DNA from: Herbinix luporum
GTDB lineage: Bacteria; Bacillota; Clostridia; Lachnospirales; Lachnospiraceae
DNA length: 64,000 nucleotides
Assembly (NCBI RefSeq): GCF_900070325.1
Contig: NZ_LN879430.1
Coordinates: 2,545,353-2,609,352, forward strand
Direction: 5' to 3'
Shown here: positions 25,749 through 34,235 of the stretch, one piece after another
Numbering within the stretch: the first letter of the stretch is position 1
Layout: the number at the start of each line of letters is the position of its first letter
Made by a program: the position numbers and the translations under genes
The notes under the pieces: model-generated
The model's input: the letters and a program-made list of their open reading frames with translations, nothing else
What the model was told of the DNA's origin: nothing
The model's database searches: none

Positions 25749-25798
25749 AAAAGTGGGTGTCCCAGATAATGAAATTATTATCTGGGACACCCACTTTA
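25749..25798. terminator. strong bidirectional terminator
   Basis: Twenty-pair perfect stem AAGTGGGTGTCCCAGATAAT around a GAAATT loop, T-rich on both outer sides; serves the convergent AbrB and TPR-MORN genes. Confidence 0.9.
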
Positions 25799-25814
25799 TT
25801 GTTTATGATTTAAA

Positions 25815-27242
25815 TTAATCATGTCCATATTGATAGCTATATTCGTACTCAAATGATTTTGTTATCTCTTCTTCGCTTGTATATTTTTCCCTTTTCCATT
25901 CCACTCCATCTAAATAATATGACTTTTTTATTTCCTCTCCTTCTGTTCCATATATGAACATACCGGAAGATTTTGTGGTTAATTTTTTCTTGTTACCTCT
26001 CTTATCACTAATAGTAATCTCTTCCACTGTCTTTCCCATACCATTGGGCATATCAAGATTCCATTCACCCTGATAATAACGCCAGCCAGACTTGTTTTTA
26101 TTTTCTATTAGCTCAAATCGTATTCCTACACCATCTTTTTTCTTATCTTTAAATCCACCGACATAGACATTGTATCTATCGGTTATCAACAAGCACTGCC
26201 CCATAGATAAATTCACACTACCGGATGGACTATAGTAAACAGGTGTCTCTTTTGCTATATTATTAATGAAAAAGTCGTCTTTCAATATTTTGATTATGGC
26301 TTCTACATTCACTTCATTTAAAGCATCATAAAGTTCATTTAGCATCTTTTCTTTTTTAAGCTTTAATGCAATTAAGTCATTGACTTTTTTTAGTATATCC
26401 TTAGCTTCCTTACTTTTATATTTGGCCAAATAACTATCAAGAAGCTTTTTAGCTTTATCATACTCCTTTTTCGTAATATAAATCTCTGCCATTTGCTTAT
26501 ATGCCGTATCCTTTTCCGGTATAAGGGACTTGGCTTCACTAAGTCTTTTTAAGGCTTCATCGTAATTTTCCTGATATATGTATTCCGATGCTTTATTAAT
26601 GATTTCTTCATACTTAAGCTCTTTTAGATGCTTATCGACCTGATTCAACATTTTTTTTAGTTTTTCTGACTCTGTTAAGGCAAGGCCTTCTTGAATTTCT
26701 TCCTTGGCCAAATCGTATTTTTCCATAGCTATATATGATTCAACTATTTTTACGTAAGAAATATCCTCCCTGCTTTTAATCAGCTTTGCCTTTTCATATT
26801 CATCAATTGCCTTATTATATTCTTTGTTAGAAAAATAGGTATCACCATAAGAAATCAGTTGATTGAAATTATAATCTGATTTTCTGGCCGTAATATCTTC
26901 TATTTTTTCCTTAACTAAAGTTGTTTTTTTATCCTCATATAGGCTTCTTAAAACTTCTAGGGCTTTATCATATTCGTGAATCCCTGCATAAGCTTCTGCC
27001 AGTCCAACAGACAATAATTCCTCATCACCATATTTCATAGACATTGCTTTTTGATAAGCTTCTATAGCCTCATTATAGTTTCCGGACTCCAATAATTCTT
27101 GGGCCATAACTGTTTGTTTATCACATTTTTTTCTTTCAACATAAGCATTGTATATAAATATAGCTGCTAAGGTGAACATAAATCCCGAAAAGATAAATGC
27201 CGCCAAGCCCTTTTTATTCACATTTAATACATAGCAAAACAT
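25815..27242 (-). CDS. membrane-anchored TPR protein with C-terminal MORN repeats
   Basis: About 475 residues. One N-terminal TM segment (LAAFIFSGFMFTLAAIFIYN, about residues 13-33), then TPR-like repeats to about residue 300 (e.g. GNYNEAIEAYQKAMSMKYGD, KEYDKAKKLLDSYLAKYKSK), a low-complexity linker, and a C-terminal part with MORN-like motifs (YVGGFKDKKKDGVGIRFE, YYQGEWNLDMPNGMGKT). TPRs bind proteins; MORN repeats often bind lipid or cell-envelope partners. Start: GGAGGTG lies five bases before the ATG at 27242. Last gene of the holB/ricT/rsmI operon. Specific function unknown. Confidence 0.8.
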   Translation of the reverse strand: MFCYVLNVNKKGLAAFIFSGFMFTLAAIFIYNAYVERKKCDKQTVMAQELLESGNYNEAIEAYQKAMSMKYGDEELLSVGLAEAYAGIHEYDKALEVLRSLYEDKKTTLVKEKIEDITARKSDYNFNQLISYGDTYFSNKEYNKAIDEYEKAKLIKSREDISYVKIVESYIAMEKYDLAKEEIQEGLALTESEKLKKMLNQVDKHLKELKYEEIINKASEYIYQENYDEALKRLSEAKSLIPEKDTAYKQMAEIYITKKEYDKAKKLLDSYLAKYKSKEAKDILKKVNDLIALKLKKEKMLNELYDALNEVNVEAIIKILKDDFFINNIAKETPVYYSPSGSVNLSMGQCLLITDRYNVYVGGFKDKKKDGVGIRFELIENKNKSGWRYYQGEWNLDMPNGMGKTVEEITISDKRGNKKKLTTKSSGMFIYGTEGEEIKKSYYLDGVEWKREKYTSEEEITKSFEYEYSYQYGHD

Positions 27243-27287
27243 TTTTGCACCTCCAAAAGATGCTTCCATCTTACTTTAATCATTCCA

Positions 27288-28136
27288 TCAAAATTGTTCA
27301 TTTACCAATTCCTTATAAACATCCCGCTTACTAATTCCTCTATCTTTAGCAACCATTTTCATGGCTTCTTTTTTCTCTATTCCCTGATCCATATATATTC
27401 TCATATGTTGGGGAATGGTTTTCTCCTCCCATAGAACTTGTTTTTCCGCTTCAAGTTCCTCAAAAGACTTTCCCTCAATAATTACTACATACTCTCCCTT
27501 AGCATCATTGCTTTTGTAATACTCTATGGCTTCTATAAAACTTGTCCTTAAAATAGTCTCATGTACCTTTGTTAATTCCCTGATAATAGTAATATTACGG
27601 TTACCTAAAGCCTCATATAGTTCTTTTAATGTCCTTTGTAATCTATGGGGAGCCTCATATAAAATAATGGTCCTTGTATCCTTAATAAGTTCATCTATAA
27701 TCATACGCCTTTCTTTCTTATCATGGGGTAAAAAGGCTTCAAATGAAAATCTTCTGGTAGAAAGACCTGATAGGGTCAGTCCGGTTATAAGTGCACAAGG
27801 TCCCGGTAAAGATGTAACCTGAATTCCGGCATCGTAAGCTTGTTTAACTAATTCCTCACCGGGATCGGATATAGCCGGAGTTCCTGCGTCAGTTATCAGT
27901 GCTATGTTTTTGCCGGATAATAATTGGTCTACAAGATATCTTGCCTTATCTATTTTATTATGCTCATGATAGCTTGTCATAGGAGTATCTATTTTATAAT
28001 AATTTAAAAGTTTCCGGCTGTGTCTGGTATCTTCCGCAGCAATCAAGTCAACCTCTTTCAAAGTCCTTATAACTCTAAATGTAATGTCTTCCAAATTACC
28101 GATGGGAGTAGCACACAAGTATAATATTCCGCCCAT
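27288..28136 (-). CDS. rsmI: 16S rRNA (cytidine1402-2'-O)-methyltransferase
   Basis: Methylates the 2'-OH of C1402 in the decoding centre of 16S rRNA. A 282-residue SAM tetrapyrrole-methylase-fold enzyme: LYLCATPIGNLEDITFRVI, AAEDTRHSRKLL, ITDAGTPAISDPG and the FEAFLPHDKKERR segment. Same position as yabC (rsmI) in the Bacillus holB-yaaT-yabA-yabB-yazA-rsmI cluster. Confidence 0.96.
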   Translation of the reverse strand: MGGILYLCATPIGNLEDITFRVIRTLKEVDLIAAEDTRHSRKLLNYYKIDTPMTSYHEHNKIDKARYLVDQLLSGKNIALITDAGTPAISDPGEELVKQAYDAGIQVTSLPGPCALITGLTLSGLSTRRFSFEAFLPHDKKERRMIIDELIKDTRTIILYEAPHRLQRTLKELYEALGNRNITIIRELTKVHETILRTSFIEAIEYYKSNDAKGEYVVIIEGKSFEELEAEKQVLWEEKTIPQHMRIYMDQGIEKKEAMKMVAKDRGISKRDVYKELVNEQF

Positions 28137-28173
28137 TCTACCATACCTTTCTTTTTATAAAATATCAAAGGGT

Positions 28174-28938
28174 CTATTGATTATCATAACCGTATATTTG
28201 AAGAATTTCATCGGTATAGACACCGGGCTCCTTATATACTATTAAGGGATTTTCCACTTTTAGATTTCTTCCTCCCCCTTTAACAAATTCCATAAGAACC
28301 ATATTAGGCTCCCTATCAATATAAGGGTATACCAATCTCATCCTCTTAGCCTCTAACTTATATACACAACATGTATTAATAATATCTACTAACCTAAAAG
28401 GCCTGTGAACCATATAAAATCTTCCATTTGGTTTTAAAAGCCTAGAAGTCTCTCGAATAAGATCATCTAAAGTACAAAGTATTTCATGTCTGGCTATGGC
28501 TTTTGCATTATTGGGATTTACAATCCCATGGCTGTGATTCATATAAGGAGGATTACTAGTTACAACATCAAAGGAAGCCGTACCAAATATCCTAGAGGCC
28601 TCCTTGATATCACCATACACAATATCAATTTTATCTTCCAGTCGGTTTAGGATAACGCTACGCCTGGCCATATCCACACTTTCTTCTTGTATTTCTAAAC
28701 CGGTAAAGTGAAGACCCTTGGTTTTGGCCTCCAAAAGAATTGGTATAATACCGGTTCCTGTTCCCAAATCAATTACTGTTTCTTCCGACAATACCTTGGC
28801 AAAGCCCGTAAGTAGTACCGCATCCATTCCAAAACAAAACTTCCCCGTATTTTGTATGATTTTATAATTATTTCTGTGGAGTTCATCTAGACGTTCTCCA
28901 CTTTTTAATAATCTATTTAAATTATCCATTTTACTCAT
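28174..28938 (-). CDS. TrmN6-like N6-adenine methyltransferase (YabB family)
   Basis: About 254 residues; COG4123 SAM-dependent methyltransferase with motif I VIDLGTGTGIIPILL and catalytic NPPYMNHS typical of N6-adenine methylation. E. coli TrmN6 modifies A37 of tRNA1(Val); that substrate is inferred. The start is uncertain: ATGs at 28938 and 28929 are both possible, the first overlapping the ricT stop; neither has a strong ribosome site, consistent with coupling. Conserved synteny with Bacillus yabB. Confidence 0.88.
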   Translation of the reverse strand: MSKMDNLNRLLKSGERLDELHRNNYKIIQNTGKFCFGMDAVLLTGFAKVLSEETVIDLGTGTGIIPILLEAKTKGLHFTGLEIQEESVDMARRSVILNRLEDKIDIVYGDIKEASRIFGTASFDVVTSNPPYMNHSHGIVNPNNAKAIARHEILCTLDDLIRETSRLLKPNGRFYMVHRPFRLVDIINTCCVYKLEAKRMRLVYPYIDREPNMVLMEFVKGGGRNLKVENPLIVYKEPGVYTDEILQIYGYDNQ

Positions 28939-29845
28939 CATCAAGAAGTGATTTACCCTCTTTTTTCTCCAAAAGTTCAAGTTCTCTTAATTCTTCGTCA
29001 TCGATATTATTTATCTTATCTTTTTTCTTCTTCGGTTTAAATATTAAATCATCAACCTTATATTCACGGACTTCTTTTTCATCATTTTCCAGTGTTACTA
29101 TAACCTTAACCATCTGTTTTAGTACACTGACACTCTGAACCTCACCCTTAAGATTATCCTTAGTAGTAACTTGATCTCCCACATCCGGAAGTTTTGCATT
29201 AAGCTCCTCATAGGCTTCTTGCTCATTTTTTAAGCAACACATTAATCTGCCACATACCCCTGATATTTTAGTAGGATTAAGAGATAGATTCTGTTCTTTT
29301 GCCATTTTAATAGACACCGGTGAAAATTCAGACAAATGGGAATTACAACAAAGGTTTCTTCCGCAGATACCTATTCCCCCCACAATTTTAGTCTCATCTC
29401 TTACACCGATTTGCCTAAGTTCTATTCTTGTTTTAAATACTGAAGCCAAATCCTTGACTAATTCCCTAAAATCGATTCTTCCGTCTGCCGTGAAATAAAA
29501 TAATACTTTATTATTATCAAATGTATACTCTGAATCAATTAACTTCATCTCTAAACCATGTTTTTTTATTTTTTCAAGACAGATTTGGAATGCTTCTTTT
29601 TCCTTCTCCTTATTCCTTTTTTCTATCTCGTCATCCTCTGGGGTTGCCGGGCGGATTACCGGCTTTAAGGGTTGAACTATTTTATCATCTTCTATTTCTC
29701 TTTGCCCTAAAACAACCTTTCCGTATTCCACGCCTCTGGCTGTTTCTACGATAACATTGTCTCCTGCTTGTATATCAAAACCTGCCGGGTCAAAATAATA
29801 TATTTTACCTGCTTTCCTAAACCTAACTCCTATAACATTAGACAT
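28931..29845 (-). CDS. ricT: PSP1-domain protein RicT (YaaT)
   Basis: A 304-residue PSP1 protein. With RicA (YmcA) and RicF (YlbF) it forms the Ric complex, which in Bacillus carries Fe-S clusters, binds RNase Y and affects sporulation and biofilm entry. Visible cysteines in GICGRNLCCNSHLSE and SGVCGRLMCCLKNEQ are the conserved cluster ligands. AAGGAG precedes the ATG. Overlaps holB by 8 bp. The last 40 residues are Lys/Glu rich. Confidence 0.94.
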   Translation of the reverse strand: MSNVIGVRFRKAGKIYYFDPAGFDIQAGDNVIVETARGVEYGKVVLGQREIEDDKIVQPLKPVIRPATPEDDEIEKRNKEKEKEAFQICLEKIKKHGLEMKLIDSEYTFDNNKVLFYFTADGRIDFRELVKDLASVFKTRIELRQIGVRDETKIVGGIGICGRNLCCNSHLSEFSPVSIKMAKEQNLSLNPTKISGVCGRLMCCLKNEQEAYEELNAKLPDVGDQVTTKDNLKGEVQSVSVLKQMVKVIVTLENDEKEVREYKVDDLIFKPKKKKDKINNIDDEELRELELLEKKEGKSLLDDE

Positions 29846-30833
29846 TATAATTCTCCTTTATGTTGAGTAACATCAGTTCTATAGTTATGTCAAAATTAAC
29901 ATTTGCTCTTAATTTAATTTTTGCCTCTTCCATGGAATTTATAATATTTTCAATTTGATCATAGCTTCTGATATTTGCCTGTTTTCTAATGGTCTGATAT
30001 TCCTCTTTAAATAATAAAAGATTAGGATCACTAGTTGCCTTTAGCATAAGAACATCTCTAAACCATAGGGTCATAATATCGATATATTCATCAATAGATG
30101 ACTTGTTTTCTGAGATGCTTTTTATTCCGGATATGATTTCGTGAATCTCCATATCGTCTATATATCTTAAAATATGAAAAACATCTTCTTTTCTATTCTC
30201 AAACTCTTCAGAGGATCCGTATTTTATGGCCTTTCCAACATTTCCTCCTGAAAAATTAGCTGAAATTTCTGCTTTATAATCCGGTATCTTACACTTATCC
30301 ATTAAAAATTCCTTAATTAATTGCTTATTAACCGGCTTTAAATTTAATAAAACACATCGTGATAAAATGGTGGGTAAAAGATGATGTATATTGCTGGCCA
30401 GTAGTATAATAACTGCATACTCCGGAGGTTCTTCAATAGTCTTTAATAATGCATTTTGAGCATTTTCAGTCATTTTATCTGCAGAATCAATTATATATAT
30501 CTTATAAGGACTTTGATATGGTTTTACCTGAATATCCCCATTGATTTGTCTACGGATATCATCCACACCTATGCTGGATTTCTCATGGGTTATCCACAAA
30601 ATATCGGGATTATTCCCACTATCCGTTTGTATACAAGACTTACACTTGTTACAGGAATTGATATTTCCCTCTATACATTGCAGAGTTTTTGCAAAAGCTG
30701 TGGCAAGGGTTTTCTTACCCATACCTTCTTCTCCATGAAAAATATAAGCGTGGGAAACCTTACCTGATAAAATAGCGTTTTGCAAATGATTAATTATACT
30801 GGCATGCCCTATGATTTGGGAAAAATCATACAT
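29838..30833 (-). CDS. holB: DNA polymerase III delta' subunit
   Basis: Clamp-loader subunit, 331 residues, AAA+ fold. Seen: P-loop-like GEEGMGKKTLATAFAK, a four-Cys zinc module (CIEGNINSCNKCKSC), sensor-type SADKMTENAQNALLKTIEEP and LLASNIHHLLPTILSRC with the arginine-finger SRC. Unlike many delta' subunits the P-loop looks largely intact, as in Firmicutes. Part of the gmk-like/yaaR/holB/ricT operon. Confidence 0.94.
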   Translation of the reverse strand: MYDFSQIIGHASIINHLQNAILSGKVSHAYIFHGEEGMGKKTLATAFAKTLQCIEGNINSCNKCKSCIQTDSGNNPDILWITHEKSSIGVDDIRRQINGDIQVKPYQSPYKIYIIDSADKMTENAQNALLKTIEEPPEYAVIILLASNIHHLLPTILSRCVLLNLKPVNKQLIKEFLMDKCKIPDYKAEISANFSGGNVGKAIKYGSSEEFENRKEDVFHILRYIDDMEIHEIISGIKSISENKSSIDEYIDIMTLWFRDVLMLKATSDPNLLLFKEEYQTIRKQANIRSYDQIENIINSMEEAKIKLRANVNFDITIELMLLNIKENYNV

Positions 30834-30851
30834 CTAACCACCTCATATTTT

Positions 30852-31292
30852 TTAGGTTATTATATCTATTAAAAGTCCTCTGATTTCATCAATCTTATTT
30901 AAAATTACAATATGATCCTTTTCATCTTTAATCAGCTCCATTGCAAGCTCGTCCAGTTCTTTGTTAACCAATTTGATCATAGTGTAAACCCTATGTCTAC
31001 CTTTTCTGTCAAGAAAATTTTCACGGGTAAACTTATGGGATCTACTTACAATTTCATTCATAAAATCTCTTATTAAGGCTCTATAATGCTTCATATCTCG
31101 TACATCCATATGCTTGCCTAATTTTTTGCCTTGTGCCGATATTTCTTCCAGCATAAAATTTAATCTGGCTTGGAGATTTTGATCCTCAATATGGGAGATT
31201 AAGGTGAATTTAAAAGAACCATCCGACTGGGAAAGTGGAGGCTTGTTAATAGCTTGATTCACCTGTTGTAATTGATTTACCTTAATATCCAT
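30852..31292 (-). CDS. YaaR-family protein (DUF327)
   Basis: A 146-residue, mostly helical cytoplasmic protein with the DUF327 pattern ([60 protein letters not shown]). Always close to holB and yaaT in Firmicutes; function unknown. AGGAGAA precedes the ATG. Confidence 0.88.
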   Translation of the reverse strand: MDIKVNQLQQVNQAINKPPLSQSDGSFKFTLISHIEDQNLQARLNFMLEEISAQGKKLGKHMDVRDMKHYRALIRDFMNEIVSRSHKFTRENFLDRKGRHRVYTMIKLVNKELDELAMELIKDEKDHIVILNKIDEIRGLLIDIIT

Positions 31293-31373
31293 AGGATTTC
31301 TCCTTACTATAAAAATTAACAGATTAGTACATGATTAGTATATCATATTTAATCACACTTTAAAGTGTTTTTT

Positions 31374-31964
31374 CTAATTCTTGTAATTTTTTATGTCATT
31401 TATAATTTCCTGAATACATTTATCAATATCTATATTCTGATATTTTTTTCTTATCCCATACTTTGCTATGTTTTCTTCTGAAAAATCCTCATTATCTGCC
31501 AGAAATCTTCTACATAATTCTGCATAGCTTGGGCAATCCTGTTTCATTTCTCTACTTACAGCCCTCATAAGCCGTATACCGTCATCTACTTCTATATAAA
31601 TAGGTATAACCTTATCATGGCCAAAATAGTCTCTGATTTGTCCGTAACTGTCCAAGGTTCCCAACATAAGATAATCATACTTTTCTATATCAATTTGGCC
31701 ATCGTATACCGTAAAATAATGCCAGGGACCATGAACAGTATTATATGTTCTATGTTCTATAACCTTGTTTTGTTTTTTAAGTTCATTAAGTTTTGCTTCA
31801 TCAACAAAGAAATATTCTATTCCGTCTGTTTCAGATACTCTGATTGGCCTTGTGGTATAGGTAACCACAGTTTTTAAATTTAACTGCTTATGCTCTAAGA
31901 GCTTTTTATATATAGTATCCTTGCCTGATGCGCTTTTTCCCATGATAATATATATTTTAGACAT
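31374..31964 (-). CDS. guanylate kinase-like nucleotide kinase
   Basis: A 196-residue P-loop kinase of the guanylate-kinase fold: P-loop GKSASGKDT at about 9-17 and VVTYTTRPIR matching the GMP-binding SxTTRxPR. It departs from housekeeping Gmk: the P-loop usually reads GPSGxGKS/T, and the GMP-lid GNYYGTS region is here NTVHGPWHYF. GMP specificity is therefore uncertain. It occupies the first place in the holB operon, where tmk often sits in other Firmicutes. AAAGGG precedes the ATG. Confidence 0.75.
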   Translation of the reverse strand: MSKIYIIMGKSASGKDTIYKKLLEHKQLNLKTVVTYTTRPIRVSETDGIEYFFVDEAKLNELKKQNKVIEHRTYNTVHGPWHYFTVYDGQIDIEKYDYLMLGTLDSYGQIRDYFGHDKVIPIYIEVDDGIRLMRAVSREMKQDCPSYAELCRRFLADNEDFSEENIAKYGIRKKYQNIDIDKCIQEIINDIKNYKN

Positions 31965-32047
31965 ATTTAGGCCCTTTCTTAATTTGTCACTTTCACAACT
32001 ATAGTACTATATTTTTATCTTATTTGTAAATATTAATAATTGCAAGG

Positions 32048-32087
32048 AAGCCCCAACCCTACTATTATAATATCTGGTTGAGGCTTT
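32048..32087 (-). terminator. stem-loop after the GGDEF gene
   Basis: Minus strand AAGCCTCAACC pairs with GGTTGGGGCTT, eight bases after the stop. No U-run follows, so termination is uncertain. Confidence 0.45.
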
Positions 32088-32094
32088 GTCCAAT

Positions 32095-34008
32095 TTAGTT
32101 AATGTCATTATTTGCCTTTTTCCGTAAGGATTTCTTTTCATTCTTCTGTTGATACATTTTTTTGTCTGCTTCAACCAGGCATTCCTCAACAGTTGTATTT
32201 TCATTGGGAGCTATCAGACTCCATCCATAGCTTACATTTACATTAAATTTATTATTTTTTCTTTTATTAAAATTTTCTAATCTTTTATTAAACCTTTTTA
32301 TAAAACGATTTGCCTTTTTTTCATCATATCCTATACCGATAACTACAAATTCATCTCCACCAAAACGTACACAAATCTCATCATCATCTGATGCCCACAA
32401 CATAGCATCAGCAACAGCCTTTAAGGCTATATCTCCTCCTGCATGGCCATAATTATCATTAATCATCTTCAGTTTGTCTAAATCAGCAGTTAGAATCATT
32501 AGTTTAACATTTTTTTCTACGGCCTGTTTTAAATAATTATCTCCCAGATTCTCAAGGCCCCTTCTGTTATAAAGACCGGTTAATTCATCCCTAAGATACA
32601 TATCCTCCAATTTAAAAATAAGCCGATTTAATTCATTATGTATTCTAACATTTTCTAAAGCATTGCTGACATTAATCATCCATGCTTGAAATGTGTTCAT
32701 ATAAGTTTGTATCTTTTCAAAGGCAATTGCTATATAGCCAAAGTCTATTGATTGATGATGTAAAATAGCAAAATAATATATTAATGGCTTATCGTCAACA
32801 AATTGGGGTGGAATCAGGTTTCTTCTTGGAAAGCGTATTTTTCCATAACCTTTGCGATTTTTTATACCCACCTCCATAATCATTTCATCATCAGGACTAT
32901 AGCTAAGTTTTCCTTCTTCACCAATGTTTTGCCAGTCTGTATACAAACACATATAAAAATCAGTAAAACCTGTGTTCTCGTATACATAATAAAATAACCT
33001 TTCATTTACTTCATCTAATTTTGTTATGCCAGCCAGGTCTGCTGACATATAGGCATTTCTAGACACTTCTCGAAGTAAAGTTTCCGTTTTGTGAAAGTAA
33101 CGCTTATTCAGTTCTCTTTTTTCATTTTTACTATTATTTTTACAACCGCAAGATTCCCTAATAATGGTTTTTGTCTTTACATAGGTGTTTTTCTTTTCTT
33201 CTTCCCCTCTGTTGATACGATTAATTTTATCAACAGCCTCCATCCCCATCTGGACAATAGGAATTTGAACTGTAGTCAGAGAGGGACTATATTCAGCAGC
33301 ATCGTCCACATCATCACAGCCTGATATAGCCATATCTTTTGGAATGGTAATTCCTCTTTCTTCTAATGCACTTGCTACAGTGATTGCCATAAAATCATTG
33401 GCACAAATAATTGCCTGTGGTAAAGGAAGAGAAGAACTTAACCATTTTTCAACTGCATATTCACCTTTTTTCTTCCAAAAGTCACCATAATAAATTCTTT
33501 CTTCCTCTATAGGTATTTTATATTCTGATAATATCCTTTTATAACAATTTAATCTTTTTTCCGACTCGGGATTATCTCTGGCCCCTGCTAAAAAATTAAG
33601 TTTTGTAAATCCATGTTCTTCTATAAAATGTCTTATAATTTCCTCTAATATATTATCATCGTCAACCAAAACATTATAATACTCGTCAATTTTTCTTCTT
33701 ATACTAACTACAGGGCAATTACTTCTTGTTCTGATATTATCTCTAATTTTCTCCTCTAAGCCATATACATGCATAGTATCAGGAACTATTATTATACCAT
33801 CCAAATCCTCATAATGGGGTAAATCCGCTATTTTTCGTTCTCCTTGATCATACTTATGTTCACCATAACCTCCAAAATTGGTAAAAAAAGCAACATTATA
33901 ATTTAGTGCCTGAGCACGGATTGATATCCCCCTACACAGGCCCTCTTGAAATTCCCCATTAACTTGTGAAATAAAAACGCCTATTGTTTTTCTTCCGTTG
34001 AAAAACAC
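32095..34008 (-). CDS. LacI-type sugar-sensor domain fused to GGDEF diguanylate cyclase
   Basis: A 637-residue predicted cytoplasmic protein. Residues 1-290 form a periplasmic-binding-like effector domain of the LacI/PurR type (KTIGVFISQVNGEFQEGL, QAIICANDFMAITVASALEE, AISGCDDVDDAAEYSPSLTT) without any HTH or signal peptide. An ESCGCKNN motif ends it. A linker region (300-470) follows, then a GGDEF domain with LYNRRG, DLDKLKMINDNYGHAGGD and an intact RFGGDEF. No RxxD inhibitory site precedes it. Expected role: make c-di-GMP in response to an intracellular small molecule. AAGGAG lies seven bases before a GTG start. Confidence 0.88.
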   Translation of the reverse strand: MFFNGRKTIGVFISQVNGEFQEGLCRGISIRAQALNYNVAFFTNFGGYGEHKYDQGERKIADLPHYEDLDGIIIVPDTMHVYGLEEKIRDNIRTRSNCPVVSIRRKIDEYYNVLVDDDNILEEIIRHFIEEHGFTKLNFLAGARDNPESEKRLNCYKRILSEYKIPIEEERIYYGDFWKKKGEYAVEKWLSSSLPLPQAIICANDFMAITVASALEERGITIPKDMAISGCDDVDDAAEYSPSLTTVQIPIVQMGMEAVDKINRINRGEEEKKNTYVKTKTIIRESCGCKNNSKNEKRELNKRYFHKTETLLREVSRNAYMSADLAGITKLDEVNERLFYYVYENTGFTDFYMCLYTDWQNIGEEGKLSYSPDDEMIMEVGIKNRKGYGKIRFPRRNLIPPQFVDDKPLIYYFAILHHQSIDFGYIAIAFEKIQTYMNTFQAWMINVSNALENVRIHNELNRLIFKLEDMYLRDELTGLYNRRGLENLGDNYLKQAVEKNVKLMILTADLDKLKMINDNYGHAGGDIALKAVADAMLWASDDDEICVRFGGDEFVVIGIGYDEKKANRFIKRFNKRLENFNKRKNNKFNVNVSYGWSLIAPNENTTVEECLVEADKKMYQQKNEKKSLRKKANNDIN

Positions 34009-34185
34009 TTGTCATTCTCCTTATAACCTAAGGTATGTAATAGCTAGTTAAAAAGTACTAAAAATTACTTGTTTATCTTAATATATAACATCTATTCATA
34101 AAAAACAACAAATTAATTAACAATTAACTGTTAGTTAACATTTTTGTAAACTTCATGGCCCTTTATTATGTGAATTAAAAAGAAT

Positions 34186-34203
34186 TATTAGGAAATCCTA
34201 ATA
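34186..34203. promoter_or_regulatory. 18-bp palindrome upstream of gerA
   Basis: TATTAGGA-AA-TCCTAATA, 33 bp before the GerA start codon; looks like a dimeric operator or a short RNA hairpin. No known consensus is matched. Confidence 0.45.
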
Positions 34204-34235
34204 TTGCAAACAAATCTTTTTATCGGAGGGTCAAA

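Noticed and set aside
32007..32204. 65-codon minus-strand frame at the 3' end of the GGDEF gene
   Set aside because: Overlaps the GGDEF coding region in another frame and has no ribosome site or domain.
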